Source: DAIPJH01 sp036770365 (lineage in GTDB: Bacteria > Pseudomonadota > Alphaproteobacteria > Rickettsiales > UBA998). Taken from it: a DNA stretch of 64,000 bases. A program made the position numbers and the translations under genes. This document shows positions 44,652 through 52,200 of the stretch, in pieces. Under the pieces are notes generated by a model that was not told where the DNA came from, searched no databases, and saw only the letters and a program-made list of their open reading frames with translations. The stretch lies in the NCBI GenBank assembly GCA_036770365.1, contig DAIPJH010000006.1, forward strand, positions 1 to 64,000, written 5' to 3'. Within the stretch, counting starts at the first letter, position 1; every line of letters starts with the position of its first letter.

Positions 44652-44819
44652 ATGGCTAAGAAAAATACTGTTTTGGTTAAATTGGTTAGCACCGCTGGTA
44701 CGGGCTTCTTTTACGTAAAAAAGCGTAACCCAAAAAAACTACAAGAAAAACTATCATTCAAAAAATACGATCCTGTTGTTCGCAAACACGTACAGTTCAA
44801 CGAAGCAAAAATGAAATAA
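44652..44819 (+). CDS. rpmG: 50S ribosomal protein L33
   Basis: A 55-aa gene (ATG 44652 to TAA 44819). The translation starts MAKKNTVLVKLVSTAGTGFF and contains YVKKRNPKKLQEKLSFKKYDP and the end HVQFNEAKMK, the alphaproteobacterial L33 pattern with no zinc-binding Cys (so zinc-independent form). Basic composition and length are normal. Confidence 0.95.
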   Translation: MAKKNTVLVKLVSTAGTGFFYVKKRNPKKLQEKLSFKKYDPVVRKHVQFNEAKMK

Positions 44820-44868
44820 TCTAGCTAATCTTCAGCTTTTTTATTTGATATATGATGGAGTGAGCGAG

Positions 44869-45366
44869 ATGTCTTTGTTTGTAAGTAATGCCCTGGCAGA
44901 TGATACGAATGCAGTGATTGTGCCAAAAGCAGATACTGCGCCTGTCACTGCGACGACAGCGCAGGTTGCAGCCAGTGATACCCCTATTGCGCAAGAACCA
45001 AATCCTATTTTAGGGATCATGCCACTTTTATTGATCGCTGTGGTATTTTACGCACTCATGATTCGCCCACAACAAAAAAAATATAAAGAACATCAAGAAC
45101 TCGTTAATTCTGTAGCGCGTGGTGATCGTGTGGTGACCAGTGGTGGATTGATTGGCAAAGTCAGCAAAGTAGACAATGACATTGTTCATGTTGAGATTGC
45201 AGATGCCGTGACCGTACAAATTGCACGTAATGCAATTAGTCATGTGACAGACAAGCATGGTACAGCTAAAAAAAGTGATATCAAAGACGCTGCACAGGCA
45301 GTGGTAACTGAAGTAGAAAAAGCCAGAAAATCTGGCAAAAAAACCAAAGTAGCTAATGATAATTAA
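44869..45366 (+). CDS. yajC: Preprotein translocase subunit YajC
   Basis: A 165-aa accessory of the SecDF-YajC complex. A single membrane helix (about 50-70, GIMPLLLIAVVFYALMI) is followed by the YajC signature RPQQKKYKEHQELVNSVARGDRVVTSGGLIGKV. The 50-residue N-terminal Ala/Thr/Asp-rich segment and the basic C-terminal tail are longer than in E. coli. I start at ATG 44869 because GGAG lies 8 nt upstream; the ATG at 44845 in frame is less well placed. secD/secF are not adjacent here. Confidence 0.92.
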   Translation: MSLFVSNALADDTNAVIVPKADTAPVTATTAQVAASDTPIAQEPNPILGIMPLLLIAVVFYALMIRPQQKKYKEHQELVNSVARGDRVVTSGGLIGKVSKVDNDIVHVEIADAVTVQIARNAISHVTDKHGTAKKSDIKDAAQAVVTEVEKARKSGKKTKVANDN

Positions 45367-45463
45367 TCCAGCGGTTAGGCTTCGGCTCTTTTAGAGAGAG
45401 ATTATAGGGTTACCATCCTCGCCTATTCCCCTTGAAGCTACTAGAAGCTACTAACTGCTAGTC

Positions 45464-46363
45464 CTAAGCTACTTCTAGCATCGCGTTAGGCGTTTTGATT
45501 TGTTCGAGTTGTTCTTTGCAACGTTCCATAATATCTTCGCATTTTTCTTCAACTACATTAATATATGCGACGCTCACGTTGAGTGATGTTGATACGCCAT
45601 CCTTAATGCGCATACGGTCAGATACCACCTGCCAACGCAAGCGATTCAGTACAACACGTGCGGATTCAATCGAGATATCGGTCAAAATCATGCCTATCGT
45701 ATCGTCGCTCACACGGCAAATACGGTCATCTTGGCGCAAGTTGCGACGCAAGGTCGAGGACACATGCTTAATCGTGCGCAGCGCATTCTCTTTACCAAAA
45801 CTCATCATGTGATGGTAATCGTCAATACGCACAAGTACATAAATTGCACTCAATTCGTTGCTAGCGACATAATGCTGCACAAGTTCCAGATCTTTTTGTA
45901 AGGTTGCTAAATCAGGCAACAAACTTTCACCATCAATTTTTTCATAGCCACGGAAATTTTCAAATAGAATCGAACGCTTCGCATCCTCTTCGCGATAAAA
46001 TTTATCGTCGCGGATAATCAAACGAAACCAATGGTGCTGGTCATAAGCGTTCGATCGCACGACTTTACAATTCACTCGGATTTCATGACCATCTTTATGT
46101 TTGAGTGAGAAATCCCCTTGCTGTACTTTTGAAAAGACCTGCTGCATATCATTTGCATCATCTTCATATTCCAGATAATCATCTAGAAATTCGCGCATTT
46201 TTACGCCAAGGATCTCTTTAAGCGGTACATGTTCTAATTCTTCAGCGAGATACCCTGTCATCTCTGCAAATATTGGGTTCACTTCTTGAATCAACAACGT
46301 AGAATCGTTATTGTTTTGACAAACTAAAATGAGGGCATCACCCTTACGAATATAATGTTCCAT
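45464..46363 (-). CDS. PAS plus degenerate GGDEF domain protein
   Basis: A 299-aa cytosolic signalling protein. The first 120 residues fit a PAS domain (EVNPIFAEMTGYLAEELEHVPLKEIL, then KHKDGHEIRVNCKVVRS). Residues about 165-295 have the fold of a GGDEF domain (LVRIDDYHHMMSFGKENALRTI; later LNRLRWQVV), but the active-site loop reads RVSDDTIGM instead of R-x-GGDEF. It is therefore unlikely to make cyclic-di-GMP; binding or allosteric roles remain possible. AGAGGA lies shortly before ATG 46363. It is divergent from sdhE. Confidence 0.75.
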   Translation of the reverse strand: MEHYIRKGDALILVCQNNNDSTLLIQEVNPIFAEMTGYLAEELEHVPLKEILGVKMREFLDDYLEYEDDANDMQQVFSKVQQGDFSLKHKDGHEIRVNCKVVRSNAYDQHHWFRLIIRDDKFYREEDAKRSILFENFRGYEKIDGESLLPDLATLQKDLELVQHYVASNELSAIYVLVRIDDYHHMMSFGKENALRTIKHVSSTLRRNLRQDDRICRVSDDTIGMILTDISIESARVVLNRLRWQVVSDRMRIKDGVSTSLNVSVAYINVVEEKCEDIMERCKEQLEQIKTPNAMLEVA

Positions 46364-46436
46364 GCTATCCTCTGTTGATTCATGGCAAAACATGCCTATA
46401 GTACAATAAAACATCTTAAGAAATAACTAAGGTTCA

Positions 46437-46733
46437 ATGACTATGGTCGAAGTTACCGCTACTGTAAATCCATCACGTGAGATTCGTATCAAACGTATGA
46501 CCTATCGTAGCTGGCATCGTGGCTGTAAAGAGACAGATATTATTCTTGGGCATTTCGCAGATCACCAGCTTCCGACTCTGAGTGATGCAGATATTGACCT
46601 GTTCGAACAATTTTTGGAAGAGCAAGATGCAGATATTTGGAAATGGCTCACGGGGGAGCTTGCGCCCTATACTAATAAATATGATGGGCTACTCAAAAAA
46701 TTGATGGAGTATAGTGAGTTTGCGAAGGGATAA
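46437..46733 (+). CDS. sdhE: FAD assembly factor SdhE
   Basis: A 98-aa factor that promotes covalent FAD attachment to succinate dehydrogenase. The signature is RIKRMTYRSWHRGCKETDIILGHF (usually RGTKE; Cys here) followed by LEEQDADIWKWLTG. The C-terminus is LKKLMEYSEFAKG. That last stretch of DNA is copied again at 47372-47407 beyond hicAB. In alphaproteobacteria sdhE commonly sits next to mfd, as here if hicAB is ignored. Confidence 0.92.
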   Translation: MTMVEVTATVNPSREIRIKRMTYRSWHRGCKETDIILGHFADHQLPTLSDADIDLFEQFLEEQDADIWKWLTGELAPYTNKYDGLLKKLMEYSEFAKG

Positions 46734-46737
46734 AATG
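46702..46737 (+). repeat. Direct repeat, left copy (sdhE 3' end)
   Basis: A 36-nt sequence at the end of sdhE, including its stop codon, matches 47372-47407 with a single mismatch, and a 31-nt core from 46707 is identical. It encodes EYSEFAKG-stop. The pair brackets hicAB. Confidence 0.92.
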
Positions 46738-46770
46738 ACTTGTCACTAGTATCATTTTACAGTATCATCT

Positions 46771-47025
46771 ATGCATAATAAACACAAAAAAACGTTAGAA
46801 CAAATTTTTGCGAACCCTGTTCGCTCAGATGTAGTATGGAAAGATATTGAGTCGCTTCTGCATGGCTTGGGTGCGATTATCTCGGAAGGCAGAGGATCAC
46901 GTGTACGATTTTTACTTAATGATGTGGTTGCTATTTTTCACCGCCCTCACCCAAAAAAAGAAACGGATAAAGGCGCGTTGAAAGATGTACGAGAATATTT
47001 AGTAAAGGCTGGAATCAAACCATGA
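46771..47025 (+). CDS. hicA: HicA-type toxin
   Basis: An 84-aa HicA-family mRNA interferase of a type II toxin-antitoxin pair. The pattern is HKKTLEQIFANPVRSDVVW, GRGSRVRFLLNDVVAIFHRPHPKKETDKGA, then VREYLVKAGIKP. The catalytic His is within HRPHP. The next gene (antitoxin) overlaps by four bases. The pair is bounded by duplicated sdhE sequence, so it looks like a recently inserted module. Confidence 0.92.
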   Translation: MHNKHKKTLEQIFANPVRSDVVWKDIESLLHGLGAIISEGRGSRVRFLLNDVVAIFHRPHPKKETDKGALKDVREYLVKAGIKP

Positions 47026-47348
47026 AATATAAAAATTATGATGCAAGTATTACTTACGATGACGAAGCAAGAGTGTTTCGTGGGCGTGTTCTTGGTGTGC
47101 GTGATGTCATTAATTTTTATGGTACAAATCCCGATGAGCTAGAAACCGCCTTCCACGATTCTATTGATGATTACTTGGCCTTTTGCGAAGAGCAACATCG
47201 TCAACCTGAAAAATCTTTTTCTGGTAAAATTCTTCTTCGTCTACCACCAGAAACACATCGTATGATTGCCCGTGCCGCAGAGACTTCGCATGTCAGCATT
47301 AATCAGTGGATTGAGCGCACCTTAGCAAGCCATGCGCAACATGGATAA
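47022..47348 (+). CDS. hicB: HicB-type antitoxin
   Basis: A 108-aa antitoxin with an N-terminal HicB fold (SITYDDEARVFRGRVLGVRDVINFYG, then ELETAFHDSIDDYLAFCEE) and a C-terminal ribbon-helix-helix DNA-binding segment (GKILLRLPPETHRMIARAAE, then SINQWIERTL). It would neutralise HicA and repress the operon. Its start overlaps the hicA stop (ATGA). Confidence 0.92.
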   Translation: MKYKNYDASITYDDEARVFRGRVLGVRDVINFYGTNPDELETAFHDSIDDYLAFCEEQHRQPEKSFSGKILLRLPPETHRMIARAAETSHVSINQWIERTLASHAQHG

Positions 47349-47371
47349 GCATAACACCTCATTCAAGACGC

Positions 47372-47407
47372 TGATAGAGTATAGTGAGTTTGCGAAGGGA
47401 TAAAATG
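47372..47407 (+). repeat. Direct repeat, right copy (sdhE-like remnant)
   Basis: Copy of the sdhE end; only one base differs from 46702-46737. Upstream bases (47354-47371) still look like diverged sdhE sequence, encoding roughly SFKTLIEYSEFAKG with a stop. It lies 24 bp after the hicB stop. Confidence 0.92.
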
Positions 47408-47465
47408 TAGCGACCGCAGACGTAATTCACTCGCCAACGTAATAAATTATCGCTAAAAAGCGCGT

Positions 47466-50400
47466 ATGACATTTCCTGCCACCATATCTTCTAAGGCAAC
47501 AGACATGCCTCACCTTCCCACACTGCATGGTGTGCCAGAGGGTGCGCAAGCGTTCGCGCTGGCGGAGTTACTGCGAACCGACACGGCGACACGCCCTCTA
47601 CTCCATATTTGTGCGTCAGATCGTGATATGGATATGCTGTCCTCTGCACTTGAGTTTTTTGCACCTGATGTAACGGTATTAGAGTTTCCCGCATGGGATT
47701 GTTTACCTTATGACCGTGTGTCACCGCATCAGTCAATTATGGCGCGGCGGATTGCGACGCTAACGAGATTGGCTGGTTTTAAGCCTCCTCATCCTAACCA
47801 TACTCCACAAGCAGGAGCGAATTTCATCATTCTCACCACCCCCACAGCCCTAATGACCCGTGTTGTACCACATAGCTTCATGGTTGGTGCGAGCTATGTA
47901 ATTACGCAAGCGAGTGAACTTAAACTTACTGCATTGCAGCATTATCTAGTTGAGCATGGCTATCGCCGTACGGGCAAAGTGCTTGAGCCTTCTGAATATG
48001 CCATACGTGGTAATATTTTAGACATCTTCCCCAGCGGCGCAGAAAGCGCAGTAAGAATAGATTTGTTTGGTGATGAGGTTGAATCCATCACCAGCATGGA
48101 TTCTTTAACACAACGCAGCATGGGTGATACAATCAAACAGGTGATGCTTGCACCTGCGGGTGAAGTGACGCTGAATGATGCATCAATACGACGTTTTCGT
48201 GAGCGTTACCGCGACCTTTTTGGCGCGGCACACCGTGATGATGCACTCTATGCCGCTGTTTCTGCTTCGCAAGGTTACGCGGGGATGGAACATTGGATGC
48301 CGCTGTTTTATGAATCCACGGATACACTATTTGATTACCTTGCTCATGCGCGAATTACCTTAGCGCATGGCGTTGTCACCAGCTTTAAAGAACGTGATGA
48401 ACTTATCAAAGATTACTATAGTGCGCGCATCGAAGCAGCCGAACAACCACGCAAAAAAGATGGAATGAGTACGGTCTATCACCCGCTACCGCCGCAAGAT
48501 CTTTACCTTACACCCTATGAAATCTACCACGCGTTTGAGCGCGGCAATGCGCTGCAATTCTCGCCGTTTTCCGCGCCAAATGAGTCGCTACCCGATGCGA
48601 AATGCGTAAATATACGCTCACTAATTAGCATGAAAGATGAGCAAACACCGATTGAGCGACTAAACAAACAGATTCGCAGCATTGCCAGCAAAGGACGTAG
48701 AACGCTAATAGCTTGCCAGACGCAAGGCAGTTTGGAGCGCATCCAGAAATTACTCGAAGATTTAGCCTTGCCGCAGGTGCTTCATTGGGCGGAGGCGTTA
48801 AAGACTACCATTGCCTCACTAGCAATTTTACCGATCTCGCAAGGCTTCGCTGCGCCCGACATGACCATCTATAGCGAACAAGACATTTTCGGTGAAAAAT
48901 TAGCACGTATCAAACGCAAAAAGAAAGCGTCCGAAGCCTTTATGGCGGAAGCAGCAGGGTTTGAAGCGGGTGAATTGGTTGTCCATCAAGAACATGGAAT
49001 TGGGCGATTTGAGGGGTTAGTGACGGTGGAGGCACTCGGTGCGCGTCATGACTGCTTGAAAATTATTTATCGTGATGATGACCGCTTATTTGTGCCAGTG
49101 GAAAATATCGAGGTGCTATCGCGCTTTGGCTCGGATGGTGAGTCGATTGAACTCGACAAACTCGGTGCAGGCGGCTGGCAGGCGCGCAAATCACGCATGA
49201 AAGAAAAAATCCGCATGGCGGCAGATGAGTTGATGAAAATTGCAGCAGCGCGTGCAATGCGTGAAGGCGCGGTGCTAGAATGCCCTGTTGGGGTCTATGA
49301 AGAATTTGCAGCGCGATTCCCCTACGAAGAGACAGAAGATCAAGCTAATGCGATTGAAGAAGTTTTGAGTGATTTGCAGGCTGGAAAGCCAATGGATAGG
49401 CTGATTTGTGGCGATGTTGGGTTTGGTAAAACCGAAGTTGCGCTGCGTGCGGCGTTCGTCGCTGCGGCAGGGATTGAGCCGCGCCAAGTCGCGTTGATTG
49501 TACCGACCACCCTTCTCGCCCGTCAGCATTTCAGAGGATTTCAAGCGCGTTTTGAAGGCACAGGACTTCGTGTCGCGCAATTATCACGCTTCACCTCTGC
49601 TAAAGAGGCGAAGCTCATCAAAGAAGGCTTAAAGGATGGTTCAGTACATATCGTGGTGGGGACGCACGCGCTCCTCGCAGAGGGCATGGCATTTGCTAAT
49701 CTTGGCTTAGTGATTATTGATGAAGAACAACATTTTGGCGTAAAGCAAAAAGAAAAGCTCAAGAGCCTTCGCGCTGATGTCCATATTCTGACACTCTCCG
49801 CCACTCCAATTCCGCGCACATTGCAGCTTTCGCTCTCTGGCGTGCGTGAACTCAGTTTAATAACCACGCCGCCTGTTGACCGCCTTGCTGTGCGCACCTA
49901 TGTCATGCCTGTTGATACCGTTGTACTTAAAGAAGCCATCCACCGCGAACTCCATCGCGGCGGGCAGATTTTCTACGTTGCCCCACGCATTAGCGACCTG
50001 CCTGAACTCAAGCAACTGATCATGGAGCTTGCACCGAATGCACGCTTAGCAGTCGCGCATGGACAGCTCTCCGCTAGTGATCTAGATGAGGTGATGAACC
50101 ATTTTTATGACGGCAAAGCAGATATATTGCTTTCCACCGCCATTGTCGAATCAGGAATTGATATTCCAACCGCTAACACGATGATTATCCACCGCGCTGA
50201 CCGCTTTGGCTTATCACAACTCTATCAACTTCGTGGGCGTGTGGGGCGCGGGAAAGTGCGTGCGTATGCCTATTTCACCCTGCCACACCAACACAAGCTC
50301 ACCAACCAAGCCATGAAACGCTTGGAAGTCATGCAAACTTTGGATACGCTCGGCGCAGGCTTCTCCCTCGCCTCGCATGATATGGATATTCGTGGGTTTG

Positions 50401-50993
50401 GTAACCTGATTGGCGAAGAACAATCAGGGCATATTAAAGAAGTCGGCGTGGAGCTGTATCAGCAAATGCTGCAAGACGCAGTGGAAGCGGCGAAGAAACA
50501 ACAAAAACTCGATAAATCTTCGCAGGCAGCAGAAGTGGCTGAGCATTGGAGTCCGCAGATCTCACTCGGTATGTCCATCTTGATTCCGGATACTTACGTT
50601 GAAGATTTAAGCCTTCGCCTCTCGCTTTACCGCCGTTTGTCGATGATGCAAGATGATAACGAAGTGGATGCGTTTGCAGCGGAAATGGTCGATAGATTCG
50701 GCACGATGCCAGAAGAGATGCTGCATCTACTCGATGTGTTGCGCCTAAAACGCCAGTGCCTCAAGCTCGACATCGCCAAACTTGATACTGGGCCAAAAGG
50801 CGCAGTCATTGCGTTTCGTAACAACCTCTTCGCCGCACCAGATATGCTCATTGGCTACCTTGCGCGCAACGCCCACCGCATGAAGCTCCGTCCCGACCAA
50901 ACCATTTTCTGTTCCCTTGTGCCGATGGAAGGTTCGGAGCGGATTAAGCAGATTGCTGGGTTGCTGTGGGAGTTTGAGGGGTTAGTGAAGTGA
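47466..50993 (+). CDS. mfd: Transcription-repair coupling factor
   Basis: Removes RNA polymerase stalled at lesions and recruits UvrA. The 1175-aa protein shows, in order, the UvrB-like N-terminal part (VLEFPAWDCLPYDRVSPH), the CarD-like RNA polymerase interaction domain (GELVVHQEHGIGRFEGL, about 503-519), a helicase core with GDVGFGKTEVALRAAF, DEEQHFGVKQKEKLK, SATPIPRTLQLS, GRVGRGKVRAYAY and the TRCF C-terminal domain. No SD is clear at ATG 47466; ATG 47505 is another option. Confidence 0.96.
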   Translation: MTFPATISSKATDMPHLPTLHGVPEGAQAFALAELLRTDTATRPLLHICASDRDMDMLSSALEFFAPDVTVLEFPAWDCLPYDRVSPHQSIMARRIATLTRLAGFKPPHPNHTPQAGANFIILTTPTALMTRVVPHSFMVGASYVITQASELKLTALQHYLVEHGYRRTGKVLEPSEYAIRGNILDIFPSGAESAVRIDLFGDEVESITSMDSLTQRSMGDTIKQVMLAPAGEVTLNDASIRRFRERYRDLFGAAHRDDALYAAVSASQGYAGMEHWMPLFYESTDTLFDYLAHARITLAHGVVTSFKERDELIKDYYSARIEAAEQPRKKDGMSTVYHPLPPQDLYLTPYEIYHAFERGNALQFSPFSAPNESLPDAKCVNIRSLISMKDEQTPIERLNKQIRSIASKGRRTLIACQTQGSLERIQKLLEDLALPQVLHWAEALKTTIASLAILPISQGFAAPDMTIYSEQDIFGEKLARIKRKKKASEAFMAEAAGFEAGELVVHQEHGIGRFEGLVTVEALGARHDCLKIIYRDDDRLFVPVENIEVLSRFGSDGESIELDKLGAGGWQARKSRMKEKIRMAADELMKIAAARAMREGAVLECPVGVYEEFAARFPYEETEDQANAIEEVLSDLQAGKPMDRLICGDVGFGKTEVALRAAFVAAAGIEPRQVALIVPTTLLARQHFRGFQARFEGTGLRVAQLSRFTSAKEAKLIKEGLKDGSVHIVVGTHALLAEGMAFANLGLVIIDEEQHFGVKQKEKLKSLRADVHILTLSATPIPRTLQLSLSGVRELSLITTPPVDRLAVRTYVMPVDTVVLKEAIHRELHRGGQIFYVAPRISDLPELKQLIMELAPNARLAVAHGQLSASDLDEVMNHFYDGKADILLSTAIVESGIDIPTANTMIIHRADRFGLSQLYQLRGRVGRGKVRAYAYFTLPHQHKLTNQAMKRLEVMQTLDTLGAGFSLASHDMDIRGFGNLIGEEQSGHIKEVGVELYQQMLQDAVEAAKKQQKLDKSSQAAEVAEHWSPQISLGMSILIPDTYVEDLSLRLSLYRRLSMMQDDNEVDAFAAEMVDRFGTMPEEMLHLLDVLRLKRQCLKLDIAKLDTGPKGAVIAFRNNLFAAPDMLIGYLARNAHRMKLRPDQTIFCSLVPMEGSERIKQIAGLLWEFEGLVK

Positions 50994-51051
50994 ATCTCCA
51001 ATAGATTTTATAAGAAGCTTTACAAAAACAAACCAACCTATAGGTTTTTTC

Positions 51052-52188
51052 ATGACTCTTATTTTTGCAAGCCATCCTACCGATTCTTCACACTTTATCA
51101 TAACTGATTGCCTAATAACAAATAGAACACTTGCTGGAGAGCCATTAAATATAGAGTTAGCAAGCGGAAGGGATGAAGAAGCTCAATATATTGGTGTAAC
51201 TGAGTTATGTAAGAAATTATATATTTTACATCCACATCTTGCTGTGGCTTGGGCAGGAACAAAAATTGAAGCTAAACATTTTCTTAGAGATATTCAATGC
51301 TTTATTACACCAGAAACTAAGATAAATAAAAATATTCTGAATAAAATTGGTCTGGTATTTAAGCATAATGACTACCAAGATTTGTGTGTAATCGTATCAG
51401 CATATTTTCAAGAAGAAGATAAAGTCAAAACCGTTCGAAATGGTTGTAAAGAAAAAGTTTTTTCAAGAATAGGGCGGACTTTTTATGCTGGGTCGGGTAG
51501 TTCATATCTTGAAAAACTTGAAAAATCGTTAGCAGAACCAGAACTATTTGAAATAGAAAATCATAGATTAACCGACAATGAAATTACTGAATGCAGAGCA
51601 ATAACTTTAGCTGCTAATATCTTTATGGATGAGTGCCTTTCATATGACAATCTAAATCACTATTTTGGTGGCATGTTTGATTTTTGTTACTTTGACCACG
51701 ATATGTTATCTTTTGTTTATGTGGATGATATATTTATACATTTTTGGCCAATAAAATACTCACCCACACCTCCATATACGTTTTATTATGGCAGTATCAC
51801 TGAGAATGAAACAACAGATAAAGCTATCTTTTCTGTTTATAAAAATAAAATAAAGAATAACTGCTTAATGATATATCGCTACGAAAACATAAAAATAACT
51901 AAACATGGTCATTTACTTCAGAAAAAAGAGTATAAAGTTGAAAACTTAATCCCTTCATTATTTCCAGTAAAAAAAATGAAGAACAAGAAGTATTCTATTA
52001 ATAAATATTACGTATTTGATAGATCTGGAATGTATAAGCAATATATCTATCTGGATATCTGCGAAGAAAAATGGATTAAATTTAATTTTCAAGGTAATAA
52101 TCAATACAAAGCGGTCATTACTAAAAGAGCTTTTGAACAATCCAAGTTAATTGTAAAGAACTTCATGGAAAACAAGTTTAATCATTAG
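51052..52188 (+). CDS. AT-rich foreign gene, proteasome/HslV-like Ntn hydrolase candidate
   Basis: A 378-aa protein with much more AT-rich codon use than its neighbours (many Lys, Asn, Ile, Tyr). Its first 155 residues align by eye to the proteasome beta/HslV fold. Met1-Thr2 would expose an N-terminal Thr, followed by a strand (LIFASH). HFIITDCLIT places Asp19 where family Asp17 lies. ELCKKLYIL then LAVAWAGT places Lys54/55 near Lys33. YAGSGSSYLEKL (145-156) matches the GSG loop, with a following helix (ITECRAITLAANIFMDE). The C-terminal 180 residues are unlike HslV. No HslU-like ATPase is nearby. It sits alone between mfd and slt. Confidence 0.5.
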   Translation: MTLIFASHPTDSSHFIITDCLITNRTLAGEPLNIELASGRDEEAQYIGVTELCKKLYILHPHLAVAWAGTKIEAKHFLRDIQCFITPETKINKNILNKIGLVFKHNDYQDLCVIVSAYFQEEDKVKTVRNGCKEKVFSRIGRTFYAGSGSSYLEKLEKSLAEPELFEIENHRLTDNEITECRAITLAANIFMDECLSYDNLNHYFGGMFDFCYFDHDMLSFVYVDDIFIHFWPIKYSPTPPYTFYYGSITENETTDKAIFSVYKNKIKNNCLMIYRYENIKITKHGHLLQKKEYKVENLIPSLFPVKKMKNKKYSINKYYVFDRSGMYKQYIYLDICEEKWIKFNFQGNNQYKAVITKRAFEQSKLIVKNFMENKFNH

Positions 52189-52200
52189 ATTTTTTAACGA

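Noticed and set aside
45430..45475. Short repeat GAAGCTACTA twice between yajC and the PAS gene
   Set aside because: Only two short copies with no hairpin or U tract of terminator quality; too little to call.
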